64,000 bases of DNA from Bacteroidota bacterium (lineage in GTDB: Bacteria > Bacteroidota > Bacteroidia > Chitinophagales > Saprospiraceae): positions 27,001 through 91,000 of the forward strand of contig CAUJDW010000002.1 in the NCBI GenBank assembly GCA_963169455.1. The letters are read 5' to 3'. Shown here piece after piece: positions 24,901-33,591 of this stretch. The notes under the pieces were generated by a model. The model worked only from the letters and a program-made list of their open reading frames with translations, did not search any database and was not told the origin of the DNA. Made by a program: the position numbers and the translations under genes. Numbering within the stretch: the first letter of the stretch is position 1; each line of letters starts with the position of its first letter.

Positions 24901-27693
24901 ATCTGTTGGGGCAGTACCTCTCGGCACTACCTCCATACTTTCATTGGGCAGCAGAACAGCGTTCAACTGCGTGGCGTATTCAAGGGGTATCCACAAATCC
25001 TGGAAGCCGGATTTCGATAATTTCAGTTTTGAGTCGCCGGCAATGTCCGAAAGGGCCGAACCATCATTTACCTGTTGGATATTCCCGTTTATATCCCAGC
25101 TTGCGCCGCTAATGGCGTTGCTATCCGCATCTTTTAACCCGAGCAGAATATTTACCCGCTCGTTGGGTGGAGATTTTAAAACCTGTTGAGGGTTAAAAGC
25201 GGAGGGGCGCATATAGAAATCAATCACGCTATACCCCTGGAGGTTGCTGATGTTGTTGTCGTTATAACCGCTCAGTTCAAAGTTTAAGGCATTGGAACTG
25301 AGCCCCTCATTATATGCTCCGTCCGTTAAGGCCCTTGAAGTTCCATTCAGAATGACAGATGTTAAAAAGTCCCCGTTTTCCAGCTTCCTTACCAGGCCCG
25401 TACGGGACGTTGGCGCAAGGAAGTTCTTTTTCAATGGAAACAGGACAATTTCAAATGAGGTGGTGGTCAGGCCGTTCTCCTGAATGGGGAAAGACAAGGG
25501 TTCAAAATCTTCACCCGGTTTTGAAACGATCAGCTGTGCGCCGGCCAAAACGGCGTTGGGAGGCAGCAGGAGTTGGTACCGGCCTGGTTCCGGCTCGGAT
25601 CCGGAAAGGTTTTCCAGGGTTCCGTCTGCGAGCAGGAGTTGAAAGACGGCGCCATTCACCGGGTCAAAATTGACATTGTTTATCTTCACCTTTATTTCAT
25701 TACCCCCGTTTTGGTCCACCCTCAACACCTGGGTAATGCTGATATCCCGGTCGTCGGCCCGGTCAATAAAGTCTATCCGGGCTTTGGGGTTCGGGATGGT
25801 ATAATCTCCGATATTGTACTCGGCATAATGCTCCTGGAAGTTTTCCGGAGGGGCGATCCAGTCGAACCTGACCTTCAGGCTGTTAAGCGCTTTCTGAAAC
25901 ACTTCCGTACTTCCTATGTAAAAGCGGTGCCCCTCAGCCGGCACAGGCCCGAATGGATAAATCTTTTGAGTGCCGTCGAAAACGCCCTGGTCGCTTTGAA
26001 TGATCAGGTTTTCCCGGATGCCGGATACGTCAACGGATATTTTTATTTCTTCAAATTGGAGAACGCGGACGTCCCTGTAGAAATGAGCGATAAGCTCCGG
26101 GCGCGACAGCAGCACCTTCATGACCGGCCAGCGGGTGTCATACCCTGCTTCGAGCGCCAATTCTTCACCCAGGCTGTCCACAGGCAAATCGTCTCTCTCC
26201 AGTATAGCTCTGATCTGTAAGGTGTCATTTTCCAGCCTGGCCCTGAAGGATGCTCTTTCCAGAGGGAGCACTTTATCATCGGCTGTGAAATTGATGTTGT
26301 CGTTCACGGTCGGTTCGATCCAGGCTTCAGGCGAGCTGAACATGATGTGAAAATCATTGCTGCTGAAAACAAGGCCGGAATTGAGGCTCGCCAAATTGAT
26401 CACCACATCCACCACCCGTTTCCCTTCTCTCAATATCAACTGGGGGCTGGCAATTGCAAATCCGATTTCACCCGGCGGCAGTTCTGCGTCATCACCCATG
26501 GCGCGCCAGCTGGCGGGTTTTTCGTTGGGCAGTATTTCGCCGTTCTGGTAGGCGGTATTGACATCGGGGCTGGCCAGTATTTTCCCCGTGCCCTGAAAGC
26601 CGCATAGGTCGAAATGGGTATTCCTGATTTCTTTTACCTGAGCACTGCGGACTACCCAGTTATCCAGAGCCTCGAAAAGGAGGGGGAGCCCGTTTTCGTC
26701 TTTTCCCGCCAGAAAGCCCGTACCCTTTTCGATGAGTGATTCTTCAAAGCCTTTGGCCAGTTCGAAAACGAGGAAAACATCATCAGGTATGGCAGGGCGC
26801 CTGTCGAGGCAGAGGATTTTTTCGTAGAAGTAGTCCAGGTGTTTCCTGCTTAGCGCATTCAGGCTGTCCTGGGCATGGCGGAACAGGCTCAGGAAGGCCA
26901 GAAACAGCGCCACGTGCGGCTCGTGGAGCCGCGGCTCGCTGATAAGCTGGCTGAACCAGTACTGCGCTCTCTGGCGGATTTTTACCAGTACCTCGTAAAA
27001 ACGGCGGAACAATGCGCGCATTTCTTCCCGGGTAAAAGTGGCCTGGAACCGGATGGCGTCAAAGGCGTCGCTGTCGGGGAGCCCCCAGAGATCGGAAAAA
27101 AAAGGCGCGTATTCGGTGTAGGGCAGGGCCTGTCCGTGTTCGTCGCTGTAGGCTTCCTTATGGATGGCGATCAACTTGCGCAGGGCATCCACGAGGTTTT
27201 CCCCGTCAAAGGCAGCCCGCTTGTCGATCATGGCGGCTATTTCCCTTTTCAGCGCCAGGCTGTCGGGCAGGCCGTGGTAGGCTTTTTGTACCTGTAGCGC
27301 CAACTGATGAATGAACTGGGCCTGGTCGTAATAATTGGTAATAGCCTCGCCGCCGGGGTCGAAAGGGCCGCCAGCGCCCTCGTCTATGTCTTCGGCGAAA
27401 CCGATTTCGAGGGCGTTGAATTGCTGGAGGATGATTTCGGTATCCAGCTCGGCCAGCACGGCCAGATAGGTCAGGGTTTCCACTTCCCAGAAGCAACGCC
27501 AGTCGCCGTCGGGCTGGTTGCCTTCGTCGTAGTATTGCAGCAGGCCTGCATAGCGGTATGCAGCCACAATGAGGTCCTGCATGCTTCGGCCGTCGAGCAG
27601 GAGGTTTTCGGGGATCAGCGCGTCCAGCAGCCGGCTTGTTTGGCCGGCGCCTTCATGGATCAAAGGGTGTATCAGGTGGCTGTTATTGCTCAT
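22000..27693 (-). CDS. Giant baseplate J-like protein with inserted beta-sandwich domain array (Afp11-like)
   Basis: 1897 residues, well above the usual size for this family. The N-terminal 300 residues and the C-terminal part (from about 1580: KLEVSRTAVKKVEQPFDSFGG and LRHRDRAITLWDYEHLLLEQFP) follow gpJ-like baseplate proteins, the latter being the clearest signature. Between about 845 and 1270 lies an insertion of four to five tandem carboxypeptidase-regulatory/Ig-like domains, with repeats such as GRLTDTAGSPISGALVTVG and GKITDIFNVPLPGVEIGIR. Such an array should project outward from the wedge. It could decorate the baseplate or bind a receptor, filling the role of a missing fibre. The gene overlaps gp25 by 4 bases. 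Confidence 0.87.
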   Translation of the reverse strand: MSNNSHLIHPLIHEGAGQTSRLLDALIPENLLLDGRSMQDLIVAAYRYAGLLQYYDEGNQPDGDWRCFWEVETLTYLAVLAELDTEIILQQFNALEIGFAEDIDEGAGGPFDPGGEAITNYYDQAQFIHQLALQVQKAYHGLPDSLALKREIAAMIDKRAAFDGENLVDALRKLIAIHKEAYSDEHGQALPYTEYAPFFSDLWGLPDSDAFDAIRFQATFTREEMRALFRRFYEVLVKIRQRAQYWFSQLISEPRLHEPHVALFLAFLSLFRHAQDSLNALSRKHLDYFYEKILCLDRRPAIPDDVFLVFELAKGFEESLIEKGTGFLAGKDENGLPLLFEALDNWVVRSAQVKEIRNTHFDLCGFQGTGKILASPDVNTAYQNGEILPNEKPASWRAMGDDAELPPGEIGFAIASPQLILREGKRVVDVVINLASLNSGLVFSSNDFHIMFSSPEAWIEPTVNDNINFTADDKVLPLERASFRARLENDTLQIRAILERDDLPVDSLGEELALEAGYDTRWPVMKVLLSRPELIAHFYRDVRVLQFEEIKISVDVSGIRENLIIQSDQGVFDGTQKIYPFGPVPAEGHRFYIGSTEVFQKALNSLKVRFDWIAPPENFQEHYAEYNIGDYTIPNPKARIDFIDRADDRDISITQVLRVDQNGGNEIKVKINNVNFDPVNGAVFQLLLADGTLENLSGSEPEPGRYQLLLPPNAVLAGAQLIVSKPGEDFEPLSFPIQENGLTTTSFEIVLFPLKKNFLAPTSRTGLVRKLENGDFLTSVILNGTSRALTDGAYNEGLSSNALNFELSGYNDNNISNLQGYSVIDFYMRPSAFNPQQVLKSPPNERVNILLGLKDADSNAISGASWDINGNIQQVNDGSALSDIAGDSKLKLSKSGFQDLWIPLEYATQLNAVLLPNESMEVVPRGTAPTDTASILIRNWENAPLANTAFTVKIGNNASTTEISDNTGTISLGSYTATENVEISHPHFLPFTISSLAAETSATVKLATESFSSAAGATSTSVDVTAINLEGVAVSGVEVEAVNASGAVISGTTDGFGFVTLSGLSGSGWSLKLKKGQAAVISPSGINVRNREIVINIGQVEKSRPFTGTLRGRLTDTAGSPISGALVTVGNQEQRSNSRGEYFFSGLSVPPASGVSFYHPLHQFFPAVAIEDDSVIDIMMLPHLQNYVYEGKITDIFNVPLPGVEIGIRTNNDDREYIIETSDANGQYRALAPTALAGDIGLFFRSPGYEELILDFPTTGVPVSSSASLLDVRLSPDLGNLSPLLDGAKMEDLFDIRINALNLKRDIRTQYFERYDPTLKRGFVRFTLAEDDFRHLAYPHILAWYTMAASGQITLPGITIDQNAPPPLPNPPYTPATNGISLSYTSEQVITKAENNGIDQYFHLLPFNGHKEISLLQEGDIRLIYPYWAHDNTEQLFATGNLYLGIEKLRPGTNLSLLFQIEEGSERKAEWRPPGLAWSYLTKENRWTAFESTDFLLETTGGLTRSGLVQLKIPKTAVAENTMLNPALHWIRIAAVEELGDAIPVSVRALPNLVSVRAQAIQARFADRQNSLAHLGEPLPAGTISKLEVSRTAVKKVEQPFDSFGGRLPEQGHAFYRRISERLRHRDRAITLWDYEHLLLEQFPKVHRVKCLPHTRMIASTDNCSTPTEQNIADMPPGLSVMAPGYVLLAVIPDLTRRTATRQAEPRFSFGDLMEMENYLRTKTNLFVAWEKEAPPWLCEPETYEDETKYLWVVNPRYEPVRLSFKAAFMPGLDEAYFKFQLDQELKDYLAPWIENPGAEITFGQTLYHSKIIAFIESREYVDAISDFKLYKAPASYLLDELPEGCLVRGGRAIPATPRSVLTTYIRAGKGPDETDHHILVADKNSWCLQSGSTTRP

Positions 27694-28109
27694 TGTCCGG
27701 CTATTGTTGCTTCATTCAGGTAATAGGGGAATACGAAATTGAAGCGGGAATTAGTGGCCCGCACGACGATGTTCATTTCCACGAGAAAGCGGCCGGAATT
27801 GGCCTCATCGGAATTTATCTGAATGCTTTCCAGGTCTATCCTCGGTTCGAAGTACAGGATGGCTTTGCTGATCAGGTCCTTCACGTACGTTTCCAGGCCG
27901 GCGTTGATAGGCTCGAAGAGCAATTCTTCCAGGCTTCCGCCATAGGTGGGGCGCATCACCCGCTCGCCGGGGCGCGTGCTGAACAAAATGGCCAGGCTCT
28001 CGCGGATGTCTTCTTCTTCCGATACCATCCGCACCGTACAGCCGCGTTGTTTAGAAAAAGTGACGGGGAACCCCCATCCGTTTCCCAGAAAAGAATCTCG
28101 TTGTGGCAT
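27690..28109 (-). CDS. gp25/gpW-like baseplate protein (Afp9-like)
   Basis: 139 residues of the gp25-like lysozyme-fold baseplate family. The family core is visible: EEDIRESLAILFSTRPGERVMRP followed by YGGSLEELLFEP, then KDLISKAILYFEPRI, a typical gp25 pattern that joins sheath and wedge. It likely has no enzyme activity. The stop overlaps the start of the giant gpJ-like gene by 4 bases and the gene lies 12 bases after the PAAR gene, as in many Afp-type clusters. Confidence 0.93.
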   Translation of the reverse strand: MPQRDSFLGNGWGFPVTFSKQRGCTVRMVSEEEDIRESLAILFSTRPGERVMRPTYGGSLEELLFEPINAGLETYVKDLISKAILYFEPRIDLESIQINSDEANSGRFLVEMNIVVRATNSRFNFVFPYYLNEATIAGQ

Positions 28110-28121
28110 AGCCGTAGTTTT

Positions 28122-28412
28122 TTAACCGATTATTACCGTAGGGCTGCCTGCTGCAATCTGGCCGCCATGCGCGGTAGGGTCTCCCATGCGTGCTGCAGGC
28201 TGCCCTCCGATCAGTACGGTTTGCGACCCGGTGGTTATGGTGTCGGGCGGCCCGGCGCAGGTGCACATGCCGGTGGCTGTCGCCGCCGGCTGGCCGTTGA
28301 TCAGCACCGTCGGCACACCGGGGGGCATGATCGGGCCTCCAACGTGCGGCGAACCATTCGGATTGGCCAGGGGGCAGGTGTGCATGTCTCCCACTCTTGC
28401 TGCTGCAGGCAT
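28122..28412 (-). CDS. PAAR-repeat spike-tip protein (Afp10-like)
   Basis: 96 residues with the PAAR plan: repeated short strands and turns (ARVGDMHTCP, GGPIMPPGVPTVLINGQPAA, TGSQTVLIGGQPAARMGDPTAHGG, GSPTVIIG). His and Cys residues are placed for the single metal ion seen at the sharp tip of such proteins. It should cap the VgrG-like trimer and pierce the target membrane. It has no extra toxin domain. It lies between the VgrG and gp25 genes with 11-12 base gaps. Confidence 0.95.
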   Translation of the reverse strand: MPAAARVGDMHTCPLANPNGSPHVGGPIMPPGVPTVLINGQPAATATGMCTCAGPPDTITTGSQTVLIGGQPAARMGDPTAHGGQIAAGSPTVIIG

Positions 28413-28423
28413 GGTTTTGCTGT

Positions 28424-30259
28424 TTAGTTGATCTTTACAAAGGTTCCTTGAATGACGACGTCGGCGGTGGATTTCAGGCTGGCTTTGCTCATGCCTTCGG
28501 CTTTGAACTCCGCCTGGGCTTTGTTTTCCAGATTCACCCCTTCTGCTTTGATGTCGCCGCTTGCACTGAGTTTTATGTCTTTGGCGGATTTGATCTCGAT
28601 TCCGTCCTGGTTCATTTTGATGCTGTTGCCATGCTGGTCTTCCAGGAGGATGCTTTTATCCTGGTCATCCACGATGCATTTATTGCCGGCGGGTGTTTCG
28701 AGGGTATAACCCGGCTTGTCATCATTGAAGATCATGCGGATGCCGCTGCGGGTCACCCAGCCCTTTTCATGGTTCTCGTCGGTAGTGGGAAGTGGGGCGG
28801 GCTTGTCTTTACTGTTCAGCATACCCAGCACAACACCCTGGCGCGGGTCGTCATTGATAAATCCGACGAGCACCTCATCGCCGATCTCGGGGCGGAAGAA
28901 AGCGCCCCGGTTGTTGCCGGCGTCCATCGCTGCAATGCGCACCCAGATGCCTTCGCCGTCGGCGGCGATCAGCGGCAGCCGCACCTGTACACGGTCTTCC
29001 CCGTCGGGGTCGCCGGCCAGGCGGGTGACGACGCCAACCTGTAGGCCCTGAATGGCGGGCAGCAGCCCCCCGGCCAGCGGGCTGTTCACATTGGGGAAAT
29101 CCTCTGCGAACCACTCGTGGGGGAGCCCGAACTGAGCATGGGTGAACCAGGCGCCATCCTTTATTTCATGCCGGATGGCCGTGACGAGAACCGGGCCATT
29201 GTGGCGTTCGCCCACGTTTTCCAGCTGGATGATATCTCCCGGATAAATGTCCGGAACACCTTCGTATTTTACCCGCCCGCGGAGCCTGGCAAGCCTGCTT
29301 TTCTGGTACTGGGCTTCAGCCCACTTTTCCAGCTCTGGTTGGGTGAGCTTGCCGGCATGCTGCAGCAGAATATGGCTTACGCCTAGAGCCTGGCTGTAAT
29401 CGGTATTGGGCGCCACACCCGGCAGGTTAATGCCTGCCGCACCTGCCGCCGATTGAGCTGCCGAACCGATTCCGGCCAGGGCGCCGCCGATTCCACCCGA
29501 TGCGCTGACGCCAGAGGCGTCGGCCTGGACTTCAAGCAGCGCCTGGCTGGAGTAGTCCCATGCCGCGGCCTTTGCAGCCGGGTACTGGTCGCGGGCATCC
29601 ATCTCTGCTTCGAACTCGAAAATGGAACTGCCGTGGTTCAGCACTATTTTGACCTCACCATTAAAGTTTGGCTTTTTAGCGATGAGGGCGCCGCCTTTCG
29701 TCAGCACCAGAAGCGCGTTGGCTTCCGCTCTGGACAGCATGAAATCCCAGTCGGTGGCATAGTATTGCACCATTTCAGGGTGTGTAAAACCTGTGTCATC
29801 CACATCCGGGCTTAAGCTGTGGCTCCGCGCAATGGATTCGATGATCTCCTGGTCGGTGCTGTTCAGGAAGTATTTGTTTTTGCGAGCCACCGTCATGGCG
29901 ACGGCTTTGTCCTTGCATTCAATTTCCAGGACGGGCGAACCGAAGCCGGTGATCTTCAGCGCATGCCGTATGATGATTCCCTGAAAGACAGGCGCCTCTT
30001 CGCGGTAGTATCCCGCTGAGATCTCGATTTCGTTACCGGGTGAAAAGATGTCCTGGTCGCTAACTTCCATCCGTTGAGCGGCCGCCTCGCTGTCCAGCAC
30101 TTTTAATAGAGCATAAGAGATCCGGTTAAAGCAGTGGTTGATCACGATGGAAGTTACCTCAAAGTTGTCGGGAACAGTCGAGCCATTCACTTTGACGCTG
30201 AATGTAACCACATCCGTGCGGCCTGGAATGGGAGGCAACAATTGGCTTGGATTCAGCAT
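28424..30259 (-). CDS. VgrG-like central spike (Afp8-like)
   Basis: 611 residues. The order is an N-terminal gp27-like hub (to about 370; SVKVNGSTVPDNFEVTS and the LVTAIRHEIKDGAWFTH region), an OB-fold domain (VGVVTRLAGDPDGEDRVQVRLP, about 410-470; DEVLVGFINDDPRQGVVLGML) and a C-terminal beta-helix with regular IEIKSAKDIKLSASGDIKAEG repeats (about 540-605, given here in short motif form). The trimer forms the puncturing needle, tipped by the PAAR protein encoded next. It starts 5 bases after the LysM gene. No C-terminal effector extension is present. Confidence 0.93.
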   Translation of the reverse strand: MLNPSQLLPPIPGRTDVVTFSVKVNGSTVPDNFEVTSIVINHCFNRISYALLKVLDSEAAAQRMEVSDQDIFSPGNEIEISAGYYREEAPVFQGIIIRHALKITGFGSPVLEIECKDKAVAMTVARKNKYFLNSTDQEIIESIARSHSLSPDVDDTGFTHPEMVQYYATDWDFMLSRAEANALLVLTKGGALIAKKPNFNGEVKIVLNHGSSIFEFEAEMDARDQYPAAKAAAWDYSSQALLEVQADASGVSASGGIGGALAGIGSAAQSAAGAAGINLPGVAPNTDYSQALGVSHILLQHAGKLTQPELEKWAEAQYQKSRLARLRGRVKYEGVPDIYPGDIIQLENVGERHNGPVLVTAIRHEIKDGAWFTHAQFGLPHEWFAEDFPNVNSPLAGGLLPAIQGLQVGVVTRLAGDPDGEDRVQVRLPLIAADGEGIWVRIAAMDAGNNRGAFFRPEIGDEVLVGFINDDPRQGVVLGMLNSKDKPAPLPTTDENHEKGWVTRSGIRMIFNDDKPGYTLETPAGNKCIVDDQDKSILLEDQHGNSIKMNQDGIEIKSAKDIKLSASGDIKAEGVNLENKAQAEFKAEGMSKASLKSTADVVIQGTFVKIN

Positions 30260-30264
30260 GGTGT

Positions 30265-30981
30265 CTATTTTTCAAGCGGTGGAAATCTCAATTGTTGCCC
30301 TTTCTTCAGCGCACGCACGCTGGTCAGTTCGTTTACTCTGGCAATTTCCAGGTAATAATCGGGCGATTCATAAACCCTGTGGCAAAGCAGTGGCAGTGAA
30401 TCGCCTTCAACAACAGTGCGGAAATGCGTCAGGTCGGGAGACAGGAGGTTCATGGATAATAACTCCAGAATGCGCTTTGTGTGCCCGGCGAAACTCACCC
30501 TGACTTTTGCCCGCAGGGGCGTCCCGTTTTTCCTGAACATGGTGTAGGTGACATTCATGCTGGTGAGCACACAGGTAGAGATAAAAGTGCCCCAGATGGC
30601 CAGCAAGAAGTTCGGGCGGTGAATGTCTCCGTTAAACCCAACGGCTTTTTTAAAGGATGCTACGCTCAGTTCGACCTCCTTTTTTTCGCCGCTTGCACCG
30701 GTCCCATCGATGGTGAACTCGAACGAGAAAGACTTCGGCGCAGTGCTCAGAAACCGCTGTTGCGCCGTTGTCGAACCGGGTGGCTGGCGACTGTTGTACA
30801 AATACCTTTCCTGCTCGCTGAATTGTTCCGGATTGAACATCAGGGAATATGGCAAGCCGGAGGGAATGGGAATGGGGTCCGTTTCACTCAGGGGAATGAA
30901 CGTAAATTTATCCGGGAAGGGGACCATGCTGATCAGGCTGGATACACCTCCGGTTACCCCGCTGGCAACATCTGAAAACAT
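30265..30981 (-). CDS. LysM-containing tube/spike adaptor (Afp7-like)
   Basis: 238 residues. The C-terminal 50 residues are a LysM-type module (YYLEIARVNELTSVRALKKGQQLRFPP), as in Afp7/gp53-like proteins that bridge tube and spike. The N-terminal part contains SLMFNPEQFSEQ and a conserved FSFEFTIDGTG stretch typical of eCIS adaptors. The LysM fold here probably has a structural role rather than peptidoglycan binding. Lies directly next to the DUF5908 gene with no gap and 5 bases before the VgrG-like gene. Confidence 0.9.
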   Translation of the reverse strand: MFSDVASGVTGGVSSLISMVPFPDKFTFIPLSETDPIPIPSGLPYSLMFNPEQFSEQERYLYNSRQPPGSTTAQQRFLSTAPKSFSFEFTIDGTGASGEKKEVELSVASFKKAVGFNGDIHRPNFLLAIWGTFISTCVLTSMNVTYTMFRKNGTPLRAKVRVSFAGHTKRILELLSMNLLSPDLTHFRTVVEGDSLPLLCHRVYESPDYYLEIARVNELTSVRALKKGQQLRFPPLEK

Positions 30982-31152
30982 CTATCGTTCTTTTTTGCGT
31001 TTTAGGATTTCACTGATTTGTTCGGCTATTTCAACGGCGGACAGGGCGGCGGGCGCCTCGTCGTTTTCCCCTCGTTCGGCAGGCGCCTCGGCGCTTTGTG
31101 CGTTTTCGGTTATTTCTGCCCGGACGATGAGTTCTAAAATCTCAACAGGCAT
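30982..31152 (-). CDS. Small DUF5908-type eCIS protein
   Basis: A 56-residue frame reading MPVEILELIVRAEITENA..., ending in ...EQISEILKRKKER. The opening (MPVEI-ELVI/IVRA) and the C-terminal helix match the small DUF5908 proteins found in Bacteroidota eCIS clusters between the tube and LysM genes. The middle is an acidic, Ala/Pro-rich linker. It starts 3 bases after the second tube gene ends and stops right beside the LysM gene start, so the operon leaves no spare DNA here. The function is not known; a small chaperone or a peptide sitting at the tube base is plausible. Confidence 0.85.
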   Translation of the reverse strand: MPVEILELIVRAEITENAQSAEAPAERGENDEAPAALSAVEIAEQISEILKRKKER

Positions 31153-31154
31153 AA

Positions 31155-31604
31155 TCACAATATTTTAAAGTATTGATAATACCACTCCATCGACTCCACG
31201 ACTACTTTGCTGTCGTTGGCGTTGAAGTTGTCCAGCGACCACTTGAGCGGATAAGCATTCACACAGCTATACGCCTGCAGGGGTTCGTGCTTTTCATTGA
31301 GCAGGGTGACCTGCAGGGTGATGGGCGTCACTTCCATCGTGTTGATGGCGTCGGTGATGTAAACGATGGCTGCCGAATCGACCAGAAGGCCCCGCTTGAG
31401 GGTGAGGTTGGGGTAACTGGCACGGGTGGGCAGCTTGTAGGTGAAGCGGTTTTCTCCGCCCGACTTGATGTCTTCGGTTTGAATATCGACCGACAGCCCT
31501 CCCACTTCCTGAAAGCGGTTATCCTGGTCGGTCACGCCGGATAAGCCCTGGAATTCCACTTTGAAGTGGAACCCCACGGGCGGATAATATTTTGCGGAAG
31601 CCAT
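31155..31604 (-). CDS. Inner tube protein, second copy (Afp5/gp19-like)
   Basis: 149 residues of the phage-tail-tube family. The PPVGFHFKVEF start, the EVGGLSVDI strand, YPNLTLKRGLL and VVVESMEWYYQYF ending are characteristic. It differs clearly from the neighbouring tube protein. In Afp-type particles such a variant usually forms the first ring(s) connecting the tube to the baseplate hub, so that is the likely place. Gap to the other tube gene is 2 bases. Confidence 0.92.
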   Translation of the reverse strand: MASAKYYPPVGFHFKVEFQGLSGVTDQDNRFQEVGGLSVDIQTEDIKSGGENRFTYKLPTRASYPNLTLKRGLLVDSAAIVYITDAINTMEVTPITLQVTLLNEKHEPLQAYSCVNAYPLKWSLDNFNANDSKVVVESMEWYYQYFKIL

Positions 31605-31606
31605 CC

Positions 31607-32044
31607 TTAACCTTCATTTTGAACCACCAGCCCTTCATGGGCGATCTCCAGAGTCTCGATGGCCACCTCGTTGCCATCCGATTTCAGGTCGGTGGATTGC
31701 ACTTTTACGGGCCAGGCCTCTTTGACCTTCCAGACGATCACCGGCTCGTGGGTTTCATTGAGCATGCTGATGGTCAGGTCGCGCCGTTCGACGGTATTCA
31801 AGGCCTTGGTATTCCACCAATCGAAAAATTCGTTGTTGCCTTTGAAGGTGCCGCGCTTGAGGGTGATGTTGCTGAACTTCTGGCGGCCGGGCATTTTGAT
31901 ACTGTGGTATTCAGGGCTGGAGCCGTCCCGGTATTCGATGACCTCGGTTTCGACGTCCAGGCCAGACACTTCCGAGAAGCCGACGGTCGAGCCGCCGAAA
32001 TCTACCAAGAAATGAAATTTTGGCAAAGGATATTTTTCAGCCAT
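31607..32044 (-). CDS. Main inner tube protein (Afp1-like)
   Basis: 145 residues, tube family: PLPKFHFLVDFGG, FSEVSGLDVETEVIEYR, NITLKRGTFKG and VAIETLEIAHEGL. The EVSGL and ITLKRG motifs are those of Hcp-like/gp19-like tube subunits that stack as hexamers within the sheath. As the first tube gene after the sheath gene it is expected to be the abundant subunit. Confidence 0.93.
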   Translation of the reverse strand: MAEKYPLPKFHFLVDFGGSTVGFSEVSGLDVETEVIEYRDGSSPEYHSIKMPGRQKFSNITLKRGTFKGNNEFFDWWNTKALNTVERRDLTISMLNETHEPVIVWKVKEAWPVKVQSTDLKSDGNEVAIETLEIAHEGLVVQNEG

Positions 32045-32081
32045 AATGGTATAGGTTTAATCAATTGAATGAATAAAATAG

Positions 32082-33578
32082 TTACGCCTCAGGAAGCTTG
32101 TGCATGAACCGCAGGATGATGAACTCTGCCGGCCGCACCGCCGCCATGCCGATCTCCACGATGAGGCGGCCGTTCAGGATGTCGTCGGCGGTCATGGTTT
32201 GGCCCAGGCCCACGCGTACGAAAAAGGCCTGCTCGGGTTTGCTGCCCTGTAAGGCGCCGAGGCTCCACTGCAGCGTCAGGAAGTTTTCGATCATCCCCCG
32301 GATTTTCACCCAGGTGTTCGCATCGTTGGGTTCGAATACAAAGCGGTAGGTGGCCTTCTTGACCGATTCCTCCACGAAGTTGAAGAAGCGGCGGACGGGC
32401 ACATACCGCCATTCGTTGTCGTTGCCGGCCAGGGTGCGCGCGCCCCAGATGACGGTGCCGCGGCCGGTGATAAAGCGGATGGCATTGACGGACTTGCCGC
32501 CGTTGGGGTCGATGTTCATCTTATCCTGGATGTTGTCGTTAATCTTTACAGAAGGCCCGACAATAGCGCCCACGGAAACATTGGCTGGGGCTTTCCATAC
32601 CCCGCGGCTATTGTCTACCTTTGCATAGATGCCGGCAACGGCAGGACTGGGCGGCAAAATGACGGAGGTATTTTGTACTATGCCTATTATCTGTTTTTTC
32701 AACAAGTCTTCACTTATATCAGCTAAAGTTAGCGCCCCTACGGGTGGTGTTCCGGTAACTGTTCCCATGGGGGTGGCTTCAGAAGCAGAACCATCCTCCA
32801 ATTGAATCCGGTGTGTGATATTCACGCTGGATTCGAACCCACCTGTTACTATATCTACTGTAGTTTCCAGATAAGGATAATAAGCCGCACCATACAACCC
32901 GAAATCAGTATTTAGCGCAGGAGCCTGAAAATTACTGATATCCTGGGCCGGCGAATTCGTCGATTGGCTATGGTCAGTTTGTATGACGTCAATAATGACG
33001 AAGCGATCTTTCAATTTGCCGGCCTGGTCCAATGCAGCTTCATAAGCCCCGTAATTTCCCGCTGTAAGATTAATCGACTCCGGAATGACAAACAAGGTAG
33101 GTTCATCTTCATTTTCCAGGGCATTGACTCCGGAAATGAGGTCGGAATTGCTGGCAATTGTCCCATTTCCATACCCACCAACTGAAACGATGTAACAATC
33201 GCCTCCGCCATTTGCAAAGTAATGTTGGACAGCAAAATACATGTTATTTACTGGCTTTACTGCACTATTGGCTGTAATCGAACGAGATAAGAGCTTCGAA
33301 TCCACATAATTACTCGAACTATCATAATTGTCTACAACAGTATCGACAATCTGGACAGCTAAACCTAGAGTAGATGGATTTGGAGGACCCCCAAACTTAT
33401 CCAGATACTCCAGGAAGGAAGAAATTTTAAATGGGTTAAAATCTCCCGTCGGATTTTTTTCCGTGTACCCTATAAAGGCCGGCACCGCCGTTTCAACAGG
33501 CGCCACGCCGGGCGGCAGCAACGAAACTTCGTCGATATATACCCCGGGCGTTTTGATGGAATTGAGATTCAAGGACAT
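32082..33578 (-). CDS. Contractile tail sheath protein (Afp2/3-like)
   Basis: 498 residues. The N-terminal KTPGVYIDEV motif and PAFIGYTEK are sheath signatures. So is the C-terminal block (INAIRF-type ITGRGTVIWGARTLAGNDNEWRYVPVRR, shown here by its GRGTVIWGARTL core, and FVEESVKKATYRFVFEPN), ending with FIILRFMHKLPEA. It contracts to drive the tube. This cluster has only one sheath gene, whereas Afp has three; single-sheath clusters are known from Bacteroidota. The variable middle (about 150-300) is the part exposed on the particle surface. Confidence 0.95.
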   Translation of the reverse strand: MSLNLNSIKTPGVYIDEVSLLPPGVAPVETAVPAFIGYTEKNPTGDFNPFKISSFLEYLDKFGGPPNPSTLGLAVQIVDTVVDNYDSSSNYVDSKLLSRSITANSAVKPVNNMYFAVQHYFANGGGDCYIVSVGGYGNGTIASNSDLISGVNALENEDEPTLFVIPESINLTAGNYGAYEAALDQAGKLKDRFVIIDVIQTDHSQSTNSPAQDISNFQAPALNTDFGLYGAAYYPYLETTVDIVTGGFESSVNITHRIQLEDGSASEATPMGTVTGTPPVGALTLADISEDLLKKQIIGIVQNTSVILPPSPAVAGIYAKVDNSRGVWKAPANVSVGAIVGPSVKINDNIQDKMNIDPNGGKSVNAIRFITGRGTVIWGARTLAGNDNEWRYVPVRRFFNFVEESVKKATYRFVFEPNDANTWVKIRGMIENFLTLQWSLGALQGSKPEQAFFVRVGLGQTMTADDILNGRLIVEIGMAAVRPAEFIILRFMHKLPEA

Positions 33579-33591
33579 AATTCACTTTGTT

